64,000 bases of DNA, from assembly GCA_027625915.1 (NCBI GenBank), contig JANTQA010000029.1, positions 5,766,001-5,830,000 on the forward strand, in the 5' to 3' direction. Positions 10,532 through 23,122 of this stretch are shown here, one piece after another; within the stretch, counting starts at the first letter, position 1; each line of letters starts with the position of its first letter. The notes under the pieces are model-generated. The model searched no databases, was not told where the DNA came from, and was given only the letters and a program-made list of their open reading frames with translations. The DNA comes from Anaeramoeba flamelloides. Taxonomy: Eukaryota; Metamonada; Anaeramoebidae. The position numbers and the translations under genes are program-made.

Positions 10532-13500
10532 GGTGGAAGAAGAAGAAAGAATAATCTAAATTAATAACCCACGAAGTGAAAACAAATTTTGTTGAATTAA
10601 AATACTGTGATTTTTATTGAAAATGCAAATTTGGAAACTTTTATAAAAAAAAAAAATAAAAAAAAAAATAGTCAAATCAAAATATAAATGTTTAATTAAT
10701 AATCATTTTGTAAATATTAAATAGAATAATAATAACAGGCAACGAAAGAATATTCGCAGCTAAAAATACTATTTGTTGCAAAATAAAATGGAACAAAATT
10801 TTCATTTAACGTTCCATAAAAAAGATTTTATAAATGGGGTAACAATTCAAATTTTTAATTCCGAAAAGAAGCTTAAATTATGAATTTTTCAATCTTTTCG
10901 TATTGGGGATTTTGATGATATGTTTTATTTTCTGTCATGTGTTTTTTTGGAAAGTTGAATGAAATTTTTGCTCCATTTATTTTGCAATTAACAGTATATT
11001 AAAAGATAATTATAAAAATAAAAGATATATATACATCTGAATTTTTTTTTGTCAAAAATTTTTCAAAATAAATTATTTTGTTTCACTTTAGGATATTTAA
11101 ATAAGTAAATATTGATTTTTATTCAAATACTAAAATTGGCAGAGGTACTTATTTGATTTTTACTTGTGTTTGGGATTTGAATGATCAAAATAATTTTATA
11201 TCAAAATCTTTTTGAATCCATTCAAGTTTTATATTTAGAATTATTCACTTAAACTCAAACAAAAAATCGGTGAGCTGTGAATTCAATTTTCCAGTTCTTT
11301 TTCAAAAATAAAAAATGGGATAAATTAAATAGAAATTTCTTGCTACACAAATAAAATAAAGAAAAAATGACTCAAAAAAAATTGGGTGTTTTTTGAAACA
11401 TGTTGAGAGATTGCAAATTAGATTTTTGGTTTGATTGGTGTTTCTTTAAATTTCTTGGGATACGACTTTGACTTTTTTTTTTTTTTTGCAAAACAAATAT
11501 TTAAACTAACCAGTGAATTGATGGTGATTGTAATAGAAATTCTTTTTTTTTTGGTTAAGTGTTAAAGTGTAATCATTTTTAAATATCTCCTAAATTTGTT
11601 TGCTAAAAAGGAATAAAATAAGCATTGGTGTTGAAATACAATCTTCCTGATAAATTAAAAATTACTTGAAAAATATTAAATTTTAAACTTTTGTTAAAAA
11701 ATTATTTCTTGACTAATTAAATTAATTAATTAATGAAAATTATCTAATTAAAATAAGATCAAAAAGAAATATTAATTCGAATGTTAAAATTTTGGATTGC
11801 TTAAAAAATATTTTCTAATTATTAATTTTGAAAGATTTATAAACCTCATTGTGAAAATATTTTTTTTTTTTTTACTTTAATTTTTAACAACAAAAAAACA
11901 AACTCAAAATAACATAATTATTGTATATCAATAATTTTGAATCTGATCTAAATTAACAATTTCGAATTTTCAAAAGAAAGAAAGGATTAAAGAAAAGTTG
12001 AAAAGATGAAGAAAAAGAAAAAAAAAAAAAAAAAAAAAAAAAAGAAAATTATTGAAGAAAAAAGTATTAAAATATTCAAAAAATTACCTTTAGATTCGTT
12101 TTGATAACAACCTGGTGTTGGATAAAATGTTTGTGCCCTTTCTGTATCGTCTAAATTGTAATATGCTAATAAAGATATGTTATGTATGTCGCCTTCATAC
12201 AACAATATGTTATAAGTTTGTGATCCACCCATTTTGATTTTATAAATGGGTTCATCACCAATCTCTGGAGGGAAAACATAAACCACACTTGATTTACCAT
12301 AGTCATAGGTATTTGTATCGTTTGTGTTTGTTATTCTTTGCACTGAAATGACAACTTCATTATTTTTCCCAATTGCAATTGCGCGAACTCTGGTACCAAC
12401 CCCGGATTGTTGATCATTGGGTGAATATATATAAGAAGAATACAAGAGATTTGCTCCATCTGGGGTAAATTTGGAAAATGTTCCGAGCCAGCGCGAGTCC
12501 TGGTCATACGCCTCCTGGAAGGCGTCCGATGTTGTTGGGAAATTTTTTGATTGGGAAAATCCAACAACCCAAAGGTTTCCATCATTATCTATTATTTGAT
12601 CCGAGGGCATCTCTGTTACGCTGTCACCCATTTGGCAAAGCCAATCCCAATTGAAGGTTTCCTCATCAATCCTACCAAAGATCCAATTGGAATTTGCCGA
12701 TTGTGTCAGAGACCGGTAACAATTACCATATACAGAGTGGGTGTCTCCCAGGCATACACCAATCATGTAAACGTACCCGCTGTCGTAAATCAGCTTGGAA
12801 AAATGATTACGGGAATCTGAGACATCAAGGCAATACGATTGGAGTAAAGGGCCAGCGCCATTGGATGCTATTGATGCGATGTATCCGTTATATTCTGCGC
12901 TCCACGAGTTTGAACAGTCGTAATCACCTCCTGTTTCTCCGATTGGTGGGATGTTGGCGTTAGGATATGCTTTTCCTGCAAAGAAAATTTTTGACTCGTC
13001 ATCATTGAATGTTAGGCCATGTGCATAGATTTCGGCTGCTGCACAGATTAAGGTCGACCATACAATCGATTTCCCATCGGAAGAGACCTTGGTTAATAGT
13101 ACCTGATAAACAGTGCCAACGTCGGGACACTCTTCTTTATACACACCACTTGTGGTTGGGTAATGATCTGTTCCTCGATAATGGTTTGTGTATCCGACAA
13201 CTAGCAAGTCTTCATTGGAATATTTTGTTATCCTATATAATACATCTTTGCCACTAGAAGATCCAATAAAAGTAGACCATTCCAATTTTTTACCATCACA
13301 CATTTTAAATAAAAATCCACTATAAACCCCTCCGGGAAAAGTGCTTTCATGAACATTAGAGGTTGTTGGGAAATCATTTGAAGATGTATAACCTATATTT
13401 TATTTTTTTTTATTTTAAAAGATTATAAATGATGTTAAAATTATTTAATAACATTTGAAGGTTTTCGAACAAAAATAATTTTTTCAAAATTAAGACTTTC

Positions 13501-16500
13501 CAACAGAAAAATAAAAATATGTTCCACCATTTTACAAGAATTAACTTGTTTGTTAATAAAAATAATAAGCAATTTTTTTTTGGTCTTATATTGGCCAAAT
13601 GTGAAATTTTTAGAATTCAAAAAATAGACTCAAATTAATATATTGTTTAGATGATGCTAACTCGTACATTTCAACAAGCCAAAACACAAAATATAAAAAA
13701 AAAATTTTTTTTAGGATCTCAAAAAGATTTTGTTTGGTTTTTCCAAAATACGGGACCCTTTGAATAGACATTTTTTTATTTATTTGATTGTCGATGACAA
13801 ATCCAAAAAATTGGATAAACATATTTTTTTTTTTTCCTTTATAATAAAATTTAAGGTTTATGATTTTCTTTAATAACCATTTTCCGGTTTATTGTTAATT
13901 GCAAAATTAAAAGATCAAAATTTTCATTCAGCTTTCATAAAAATCACTTGAAAATTCTAAAATAAATCACAAAAGCCCGCAATTCTAAAAGCGAAATTAA
14001 TACCTAAGACTCTTTTCAGAATTCAAAATATCAAATGTTAAAGGATTTAAAAATCTTTTGTTAGAAAGCTGAATGGAAATTTTGTTCCATTTATTTTACA
14101 ACAAATAGTATTATACAGGATACAATTTTCAAATAGAGAAAATCAATTCCTATGTGTTTTAAATATTCACTGTCTTGTTGGAATCGCAGTAACATTTTTG
14201 ACTATCAAAGGAATATATGGTGGTGGCAGTTCCCTGAAGCCAATTCAGTAATCAATTTTCAAGAAGGATAGTAAGAGCAATCGTAATAAAATATTATTAT
14301 AAAGTGTTAATGGAAATTTCATTTCAAAGCTCTGATTCAAAATTTGAAAATTTTTATAAGTCTGAAATTATCATTTAATAAATGGTTTTAATTCATGAAA
14401 AAATCAAATTTATTGATCTAATCCAATTTGTCTTGAATCAAAATAAAGAATAATAAATAATGGAAAGAAATATTTACCAGTAACTATGACACACCCTTGA
14501 GGATCAAAAATCATATCCATTCCATTATCGAGTTCTGTGCCCGAAATATATGTTGCATATGTTGGATCAATAATTAAAGGTTTATTAAGATCAAATTTAG
14601 GATCATTAATAATAAATTTTAATTTCATGTTTGTTTCATCTAATAAATATTCGCCATCCAATTGTTTTGAATTTTGAAAAAAAATTGGTGCTGTTTCACT
14701 TAATACCAATCCGTTCGTTGTCCTTAATCTAAATTCGATCCTTCCATTATATTTATTTATCTGCACATAAATGTTTTGGCTCAAGTTTATTCCTATTGAA
14801 AGGGAATTTATTTTATAACCTTTATCTAAATAATAAGTTGACTTTAATTTGTGATCTGTTATAGTATATTCTAAATCAACACCTTTTGAAATTCCTTTAT
14901 ATAGCAGAGTCTCATAATTTGGTATATCTTCATATTTTTTAGAGCCCAAAAAGTGTGTCGTTTTTTCTTGTAAAATGTTTTTCACCTCTAAACTATTCAA
15001 GGAATGTTCATATTCCGGGTTGTTAAGTGTAAATTCAATTCCTTCATCATTTTGTGTATAAACCACAGAATTATTTGTAAAATGCCATGTACCAATTCCA
15101 AAGGTTGTTCCAACAAACTTTATTCTTTCATCAGCTTGGCCTACATTAGGTACAATAATTGTAGGGTATGTGTAATGAGAATTGATAGTGCTGTCTTCAA
15201 ATCTTTTTTTTATTTTTATTTTTTTTTTTTTTTTTAATTATATTTGGGAAATAATTCATTAAAGTTAAAAATACAATTAAAAAGGGGGAACGGGGATTGG
15301 AAATTAAATTGAAAGAACTAGTTAACGTCGTTATTAATTATTAATACACTTTTCCTTGGGTACATGTGAAAAATAAAAAGGAAAATTTGTAATGTTTAAT
15401 TTTCAAAATAATTAAATAATAATAATATCAAAAAAAAAAAAAAAAAAAAAAAAGTGTCATTATTATCTGAAAGCTAGTATAAAAACCACTATTTTCAAAA
15501 AGATCCAGTTTTAAAAAAATTCAAATTATAAGGGATGAACAAAATTTTATTTGAAAATTAACTTTTATTTGGAAACGCACTAATCATTTTTACGAGAAAA
15601 TGAAACTAATTTAAATCAATTAATTTCATCTTAAAATAAGCATATTTTATCGTTTTTTGGGTCAGTTATCAATTTTTATTGATAAAACATATTAGAAAAT
15701 AATATTTATCAAAGTTTGAATTCTATTTTTAATGTTTGGTCAAAACGAAAAATCTCTTCTTTGTGTACCATTCTTTGAAGAAAGTGTTGTTTTATTTTTT
15801 TTTTTTTTTTTAATGGGGGGTTGCTAGATACATGAAACAAGAAAAAAGGTAATAGAGTGGTGATTTTTGTACAGAAGTTATCTAAACAAAATCATTATCT
15901 TCAATTTTTCTGAAGGGTATTCCTTATTTTGATATTGTATTCTTGCAGGGGCATTGTCCCCTTTGAAAAGTTAACTCTTTTTTCCCAAACTGTTTAAAAA
16001 AAAAAAAATTTAAAAGATCTTTTTTCAAGTTAACCCTTTTTATAATCTCAATAATTAATATCTTGGTTTTGGTTTTTAAAATCGATAACATTAGGAATTT
16101 ATTTATTTGTTGGGTTTTAATAATTTTTTTTTTGGAACGCTGAATGAAAATTTTGTTAAATTTATTTTTAAATTAACAGCATTATTAATTTCCTTTTAGC
16201 ATTGTTTGCTGTTGTTTTAATTGTTTGTTGTTGTTTTAATTTTTTTTTTTTTTTTGTTCTGCTTGTTTATTTTGCAGAAGGCTTTTGAAAAAAAAATTCC
16301 TTTGTTTTTTTTGTTTGTTTTAAATGAAGGATGTTTTGTTTTTGTTTGGTGAAGTCAAGTGGAAAAGTTACAACAGTTTGAGAAGAAAGGGTTGGTTATC
16401 TAAGGGTTGTTGGGGTATACAAAGTCCCAATTCAAATATAAAGAGTGTCCCTAAGGTACTATTAAACATAAAAAAATCTTCAAGTAAATTTAATAGTAAA

Positions 16501-19488
16501 TTCAAAAAAAAAAAAAATTAACGCATCTTGAAATGGAAAATGAAAGTAAAAATCTGATTACTATAAAATAAAACTTACTTTAACTACTATTTTCAGAAAT
16601 GAATTATTGTTTTTTCTAAAAGTTTGATCCATTTTTCTAATTATTGAAAAAGTTCAAAATTCAACATATTTTTAAAATTATTTCAAAAAAATTTATTTCG
16701 TTGAAAGAAGAAAGAAATCTTATTGTGATTTATAAAGGAAGTGTTTAAAAATATACTTTTAAAAATAAAAACCACTAAGTTTTCAAATAAAATGCTATAA
16801 AAACTATATTTTAGTCCAAAAAAATTACGATAATTTGTAAAAACTTGTCAAAAAAAATCTAATTTTTTGATTCAAAGAATAAACCAAATCAAATTTTTTG
16901 GTATTTATTGAACAAAAATCCGAGAAAAAATCCAAACAATCAAATTAAAAATTCTCCAAAAATACTTTTTTTAAAACCTGTGGATTTCAACATAAAATAT
17001 AAAGAAATAATTTTTGTTTAATTGTTTTTAATCGGTTATTAAGAACAAAATCTTGGTTATTTAGGTGAGTTAATAATAACCCAAAGATTAAAAGTATCAA
17101 TGGGATTTAAATATTATTTGGAAAATTTAAAATATTTTCAAACAAAGAATTTGCATTCAAACTAATAATTCTAATGAAATAAAAATTACTAAATATTCTC
17201 AAATAACTTATTTAAATAATAATAGTTTTTTGTTTAAACTTTTAGTGTTTGAATATTTGGAAAAGGGATATTACCTAGTCTTTTAAATAACAATAAATTT
17301 GATTAAGGATTTGTGAATAAAATAAATAATCAATTTTTCAGATCTTCAAGGATTCAATATTTGATTTATTGTTCATGTATTTTTAAAATAATAAGAAAGT
17401 TTCTCAGTTTTATTTGTTCATACAGATTCTCAAGGTAATTACTCAAAGTGATTTTTCCTAAAAATAAAATTGTTTTTAGAAAATTTTTCTATTTATTTTT
17501 GATTAAAATTCTACAAAAAAGGATGAGATCTTTTGACTGGAAATTAAATTGGGGAAAATGAACTTGTTTAAAAAAGGATAATTCATTTCTCCATTAATTG
17601 GTAAAGGTGTATGTTTGTTGTGTTTAATCTGAATCATTTTACAAATCAATGTTCGATTACCTTTGGGAAAAAAAAAATAAATAAGAGTTACTAAACCCCC
17701 AATAGTGCAATTTTTTATTTTTTAAGTCAGAAAACAGAGAAAGGATGAACTATTTTTATCGTTTTTAATTTCGACCCCTCTTCGGAATAAGCCTCACGAA
17801 ATTTTACACTTGTCCTGATTCTTTGAGTGTATTGGTAATTTCTAAAGTCAAGTAATTGTACTGTTGTTTTCTAATTAATAAGAAAAAAATTATAACAACA
17901 TCCAAAATAATATTTGCTAATCTCTATCTGAAAAAACACCAAGAATGTTTCAAAATTAAGTATGCATTTTATTTCAAGTCTTCAAATATTTTATGAATTA
18001 TCAGTTGAAAAATCCCAAAGATCATTTCAAAAGCAATTAGAAATGAGATTTTTAGAGATTTAATCTGATGAAGCCTCTCAATTCAACTTTCTCGAAAAAA
18101 TTAAATTTTTTTAAATTTAAATAAGCAGGTAAAATAATCAAGAAAATCTAAATTAAACTGATCTCTATTTATAAATTCGGAAAAGGAAATGGGAAGCGAC
18201 ACTTTTTCCCCACTTATGATGTAAATATCAGTAATTGAGAAAAAAACCAAAGATCTTTTTAAAAGCAAATAGAAATGATATTTTGCGAGATTTAATGAAT
18301 CTTTTCTAAATGAGATTTGGATACAAAATTGTAAATTCGTTTAATTTGGGTGTTAACAGAATTTGAATTCGAAGTGGGAAAAAATTTTCATGGCTAAAGT
18401 TTCCCTTTTTTTGTTTTTTTAAAAATCATTAATAAGAAACAAATCGAAATTTATTTACTCTTTTTTTCAGGAGCAATTTTTATTCTTATGAGAGATATGT
18501 TTTGGCTTCGCTGTTAAGTAATAAATCAAAGGAATATTGATGTTTGATAAAAAGATGCAAAATGAAATTTTTGACCCGTTTTCATTTTTGAATTACTGTT
18601 GATAGTAAAAGAAAAGGAACAAAATTTTCGATCAAGATTCCAAAAACAATCACAACCTTCCTTCCAAGAAATAAAATAAATCATCAAAGTTTTCAATTCT
18701 AAATGGGAAAATCATAAAGATTTGTTCTAAATTTTGACTTTGAACTCTTATTTGATTTATAAAAATTTTTTTTTGGAAAGCTGAATGATAATTTTGTTCA
18801 ATTCATTATTCAAAAAATCGTTCAGAAAGAACCGAGTTTTGAAAAGTAAATCACACCAAAGATTCCAAACTAAAATTGTTTGATTTGGTCAAAAAAAAAA
18901 AAAAAACAATTAAAAAAAAAATTGAGATTTTTTGTGGATTCTCGAAAAAATAATAATTTTTTATCCACTTGTATCTCTTCCAAAACCACAAGATTTTGTT
19001 TCTAAATTCTTTTGAGAGACACTGGCAATTTGTTTTCAAAAAAGAAAAATCAATCGATAAAAAATCGAAAACCAATTTCTTTAATTCCAAACCAAAATGT
19101 TTTTGTTCAGCCCGTAAAAAGAATTTTTAGCAAGTTTGCAAAAAATTAAAGTAAATAAAAAAAAAAAATTTTTTTTTTTAAACAACAATAAAATGATCAA
19201 GTTTATAAGAAACCCTTTAAATGTTAAAAATAGTCCAAAAAGGGACTTTTTGTCAATCAAATTGGAAGGAATATTATTTATTTCTAGGATCTAAACTGCT
19301 CGATCAAAAAAATAATAAAAAAAAATAAAAAAAAAATCTTACTGATAATTGAGAGGTTGTTCACTATTTGCCATCAAAGAATCTTCATTCAGAAATGCTT
19401 CTTGCAAGTAACTCGACCTGATGTCGGTGGCAAGTGCTAATGTACAAAGAAGACTAAGAAAGGCTAACAAAAACAAAGCTATTTTCAT
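7574..19488 (-). CDS. Secreted beta-propeller (DUF7948/SBBP) and ephrin-receptor-like Cys-rich multi-pass membrane protein, four exons
   Basis: The exons on the minus strand are 19488-19343, 15202-14478, 13392-12088 and 10356-7574. Their phases match at every junction and give 1652 residues ending in TAA. Exon 1 is a signal peptide (MKIALFLLAFLSLLCTLALA). Exon 2 resembles the DUF7948 domain, with 'PNVGQADERIKFVG' near residue 65 and a closing 'IDPTYATYISG'. Exon 3 holds SBBP-type propeller repeats, for example 'GYTSSNDFPTT' and 'WSTFIGSSSG'. Exon 4 begins with about a dozen GCC2/GCC3 or ephrin-receptor-like repeats of the form C-x(6)-G(T/S)(Y/F)-x-N (residues about 738-1175). It continues with about eight membrane segments (about 1184-1522) and a cytoplasmic coiled coil with an acidic, Asn-rich tail. 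The expected product is a cell-surface receptor or adhesion protein; its ligand is unknown. An upstream in-frame ATG at 19530 would add 14 hydrophobic residues. I prefer 19488 because it gives a textbook signal sequence. Confidence 0.82.
10357..12087 (-). other. Intron 3 of the receptor-like gene (1,731 nt)
   Basis: The donor AAAG|GTAATT (at 12087 on the minus strand) and the acceptor TTAACAAG|GTGG (ending at 10357) join a phase-1 codon to give Gly. The intron contains one complete M3 element (10769-10994), a TAA microsatellite (10489-10531) and a TA microsatellite near 10397-10428. Without this splice, exon 3 would run into low-complexity phenylalanine codons and exon 4 would lack its first Cys-rich repeat. 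Confidence 0.8.
10769..10994. mobile_element. Miniature inverted-repeat element M3, copy A (226 bp)
   Basis: The left end reads CTATTTGTTGCAAAATAAAA. The right end, reverse-complemented, reads CTGTTAATTGCAAAATAAAT. The similarity continues for about 55 bases, through 'ggaacaaaattttcatt' on the left and its mirror on the right. TA flanks both ends (10767-10768 and 10995-10996). It carries no coding frame and lies in intron 3 of the receptor-like gene. Confidence 0.8.
13470..13850. repeat. Dispersed repeat R3, partial copy in intron 2
   Basis: This segment aligns in the same orientation with about 47600-47885. Shared landmarks are 'aagactttccaaca', 'caagaattaactt', 'gttaataaaaataata' and 'agactcaaattaat'. 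Another copy, inverted, lies at 34820-35870. No function can be assigned. Confidence 0.65.
13892..14108. mobile_element. Miniature inverted-repeat element M3, copy B (217 bp)
   Basis: The left end reads TTGTTAATTGCAAAATTAAA and the right end, reverse-complemented, reads CTATTTGTTGTAAAATAAAT. Both continue into the family core around 'attttcattcagctttc'. TA flanks both ends (13890-13891 and 14109-14110). The element lies within intron 2 of the receptor-like gene. Confidence 0.78.
16125..16179. mobile_element. M3 element, one end only (copy C)
   Basis: The segment matches the right end of the M3 family, including 'ggaacgctgaatgaaaattt' and the terminal 'attaacag'. I could not find the opposite end upstream within 300 bases, and the base pair after the end is CA rather than TA. 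It is probably a truncated copy. Confidence 0.55.
16440..17700. repeat. Dispersed repeat R1, copy 2 (about 1.25 kb)
   Basis: This is colinear with 50630-51860, and its right part with 1-545. Landmarks shared with the 50-kb copy are 'aaaaaatcttcaagtaaatt', 'aaaaatctgatta', 'aaatgaattatt', 'aataacccaaagatta', 'aaggattcaatatttga' and 'gattacctttgg'. Copies 2 and 3 both lie inside introns. There is no coding frame and no clear terminal repeat. Confidence 0.75.
18596..18825. mobile_element. Miniature inverted-repeat element M3, copy D (230 bp)
   Basis: The left end CTGTTGATAG and the inner 'ggaacaaaattttcg' face a right end containing 'ggaaagctgaatgataattt' and the terminal 'cgttcag'. TA precedes the left end (18594-18595). 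The right flank is no longer TA, so this copy is older or rearranged. It lies in intron 1 of the receptor-like gene. Confidence 0.65.
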
Positions 19489-22400
19489 TATCTTGTGAAT
19501 AAATAAAAGATAAAAAATAAACAAAATCATTTTCGAAATTTAGAAAGTGGTTATTTCTTTTTTTTTTGATCTTTCAAGTCCCCAATGGTGTTAATTTTAT
19601 GTTTAATCACAAATGTTGGTTTTAACTTCTAATGAGAAAAAAATTTTCATACCTTTTTCTTTTTTTTTTCCATACTTAAAAATGACAAAAAACAAAATCC
19701 CACAAACTGAAACAGGATCTTTGTTTCTGTTAAAAGTTCAAAATAAAAAAAAATTTTCCAAACAATTACGAATAAGAAGAATAAACTTTCCAATTTTTCT
19801 CATCTTATGACAAGAAACCTTCATTTTCGTTAGGAAATGGTTCGTTCCTACAAGTTGACGGATCGTACTCAAAAACAATCACAAAGTTTGATAACAAATC
19901 TGTTTTCACATTTCTCCAAGTTCCCATTCGTGTAAAAAAGAATAATTACGTTAATTTGAGAATATTTTTCTACAAGTCTATCTTAAAAGTCTGTATTTGA
20001 TTGGGTGTATTCTAATTGTTGTATCACTCTCCCAACAACCTAAAAATTGAGAAAATTACTTTTTCTACTTATCCAAAAAATCAAAAGAAAGAAAAAGATT
20101 AAATCCAAATACTCTCAATTTCTTCGAATTTTTATTGTTATGAAAATCTATATTATGGATTATCTTCAGAAAAAATAAATTGTTAGAGAAAAGAACCCAA
20201 ACGAATAAAAGGTCCACTATTCCACAAAAAGCACTCATTTACAAGATTTTATGCAATTTTTTTAAATTGTGGCAAATGATTTTTTTCAATATTTTTTGTA
20301 ATTTTTGGAGTTAAATGGAGAAAAGTTTTATTATTCCTTTCAAACGTCCAATATAAGCAACCAAAAAACCTCTGGATTTTTATTTGATCATTTGGAAAAG
20401 GTTTTTTGGATTGTACCAAAAAATTGAGAGACGTCAAAAATGTGATGCTCTTTTTATCGATTCCAAACATACAAGCGACCAACAAGCGTGGACAATTCAA
20501 CACACATGACTTGAAAGGCTTTTTTTTTCATTTTTCCAGATCTTGTCATTTTGGCTATTATTTGACAAAAATGTTTTCAGATCGTTTAAGAGAAAAATAA
20601 ATCAGTGAAGTGGAGAATTCCATACACTGAATTTATCAGCAAAAAGTTTTTTTTGCATCAGAGTTACAATTTCTTTTAACATATTGGAACTTGATCATTT
20701 TCCAAATAAGTGAAATAAAAGGGAAGTAAAGTGAATCAAAATCATTAACTGGGGGCTATTGCGCAATCTAAAGCTTTTTTCAGGAAGCTGTAAATTCTAT
20801 AATTTTTAATATTTGGAAAAAAGAGAATTTTCTTTGTATTTTTGAGCTTTGGTGATTTTTGAGGTGCCTTAAGATTTGGAATGAAAAAAAGCAAGTTATA
20901 TTGTTGACTTTAAAAATATTTCAAACTCGGATTTATTCCTTCACAGAAAGATTTTTCTGAGAATCTTTAATATTATATAAACAACGTTTTTCCTGTCTGA
21001 AAAGTTGGGTGAATTCATTTTTGAATGATAGGAAAGCAATTATGTTTGGAATAGTCACATACATTAATTAAAAATTATATTTTGGATTTTCGATTTTCAA
21101 AATACGAAAATTTTTGCCTTCTTAAAATTTTTTTTCTCTTTCAAAATTGTTACATAAAGATATAAAAAATAAATCACTTTATATTGTTACAGTTCCACAC
21201 TATTGAGTGGTTTCTTAAAGTTTGGTTTAATTGACAATTTGAACAGAGTTTTTTGTTTACTTTTCTTTTAATACAAAGAAAGAAAAATTTTTGTTTAAAG
21301 TATCTAAAAAATTGTTTAATTAATTTTTCAAGACCAAATTGCGGATTAAGAAAATCAATTTGAACAGAGATTTTTCGAGGTTTTAATCCACATATTACCA
21401 TGATGAACTTTAGGATAAAAATTTTGGGATGATTCTTTAATTATTTGATAGTTCATAAATTATAAAATTTTTTTTAAAATAATACTTCTTTTAGTACGAG
21501 AAATCTTTTGAGACACAGAGATCAAAATGAGTAAGAATCTACAAAAATATTCGAGGAATCAAGTTATACAGATTTAAAGGTTTAAATTTGTAATGAGTTA
21601 ATAACTTAATTCTGATTGTAGGCTACAAAGTAGTGGTAAATTGGTGTTCTATAAGGAAAACCAATATATTGAAAAAATTTTGTTTTTTTTCATATTTTAT
21701 CACTTTTTGTGAACAAAATTTTTTTTGATGACAGATTAACTGTTTTTTTTAGACAGGTTTAATTTATCAAAAAAGAACTTTCAGAATTATCAAAAATGAA
21801 GACCCTTTCAGAGTAAAATTCTTTTTTCAAAAATTTCCAAAAAATTAAACTGTAAAAATTCCAAAATGATTCAACAAATTAAGTAAATTGATTGTTTAGT
21901 ATTACCTTCGTGACAATTTTCATAAACACATATTTTAAATGAAGTTCTAGCCTTCCTTTCTGAGAAATATTGTAAACTTAATGATCAAATAAAGCTACAA
22001 TCATCAAGAATGTCTGTTGAAAAATAAATTGAAAAATTATTTATGTTTCAGAAAAAAATTGTAATTAAGATCAAAGATAAATTTCAATTAAGTCATTTTG
22101 TAAAATAATTTTGATTGTTAATTGCTAATTTTAAAACTGGGTATTTTAACTATTAATTGAATTATGGGTCCTGTGATTTTTTAATTTTTGTTATGTTTGA
22201 AATATTTATGAATATTTGGAAACTGTTATTTTTCAATTCACATAAAGTTAATATGGTAGTGGTTTTACAAAAGATCTGTATTTAAAAAAAAAGTCTTTAT
22301 AATGAGAGATAAAGAGGTCTAATTTTTTTCTCAAAAAGAGTTACAATTATAGAAAATATTTTGGCCTTCAAAAAATACAAACATTCACTAAAAACCAAAA

Positions 22401-23122
22401 AATAAAAAACAATTTTAAACAAATTCGATTCACAATTTAAATTTTTCTCAAAATATTAATGAATTAACCCCAAAATTTTGTCGCCATTAGGCTGGCGTTC
22501 TGGATAATGGGTTAGATATTCGATTGAAATAATAAGAAAAAAAAATGATGGGTTTATGGGCTTTGTTTTCAAATGAAAAAAGTAAACTAGTGATAAAAGT
22601 TCTTGAAAGAGATCTTTAAGGAGAGACAATTTTACTCATTGGGGAAATTCTATACCCAAAAAATATGAAAATTTTCTCAATTCTTAGAAATATCACTATT
22701 TATTCTTTTTTGAGATCTCACTAAAATTTGCTTTTAATATTTCTTATTTTCTATTTTCAATCTATTAACACAAAGATAAACCTTCAATGATTTTCTAAAT
22801 ATTATTTTTGGTTACTTTTAATAGATTGGTGTGTTTTAAAATTTGAACGTGTACTTGAAAATCGCGAAAACCATTTTAATTTTAAAAAAATTCTTTCAAA
22901 AATCTAATGTACAATATTTTTTTTCTTTATGTTATTTTTAACTTTGAAATTTAGAGTTTTTATAGTAATTTCTAAAGAATGAACAATCTTTTTGGGAACT
23001 GGAAATAAAATAACACAATAAAAAAACACCACCATGGGGAAATGTATCCCCCGATGAGCATTGTTAGAAATGAATTCTTCAGAAGCAGACCTTATTATAA
23101 AAGAACCCTTTCCTTTTGACTT
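19489..23122. other. Intergenic region upstream of the receptor-like gene
   Basis: This region should include the receptor-like gene's promoter at its left edge. Reading frames here (for example 20249-20600 on both strands, and 21174-21401) are short, biased toward Phe, Lys, Asn and Ile, and lack recognisable motifs. I found no RNA gene and no delimited repeat. Confidence 0.5.

Larger units (their letters stand above)
13393..14477 (-). other. Intron 2 of the receptor-like gene (1,085 nt)
   Basis: The donor ACTG|GTAAAT and the acceptor AAATATAG|GTTATAC join to encode 'GYTSSNDFPTT', the start of an SBBP repeat, so the propeller motif itself supports the splice. The intron holds M3 copy B (13892-14108) and a partial R3 copy (about 13470-13850). 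A short stretch at 14150-14290 is less AT-rich than its surroundings but has no convincing frame. Confidence 0.8.
15203..19342 (-). other. Intron 1 of the receptor-like gene (4,140 nt)
   Basis: The donor TATCA|GTAAGA follows the signal-peptide exon. The acceptor is a run of A ending in AAAG|ATTTGAAG. The phase-2 junction gives Gln-Phe-Glu-Asp in frame with the DUF7948 domain, and the total coding length is an exact multiple of three only with this join. The intron contains R1 copy 2 (16440-17700), M3 copy D (18596-18825), half of another M3 (16125-16179), and a diverged direct repeat of about 230 bases at 17990-18310. I see no separate gene inside. Confidence 0.72.

Noticed and set aside
11987-12087. 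Hydrophobic phenylalanine-rich C-terminus of the propeller frame
   Set aside because: It is translated intron. The donor at 12087 and the acceptor at 10357 restore phase and the Cys-rich repeats.
12331-13257. Overlapping frames on both strands in the propeller exon
   Set aside because: They are shadows of the SBBP propeller frame and have no recognisable domain.
14150-14290. Less AT-rich patch in intron 2 with a short Gly-rich frame
   Set aside because: About 40 codons, no start, splice context or homologue that I recognise. Too weak to call.
14410-15066. A separate gene starting at 15066
   Set aside because: The apparent start is a GTG codon inside a continuous DUF7948 frame that extends to a splice acceptor at 15203. 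It is exon 2 of the larger gene.
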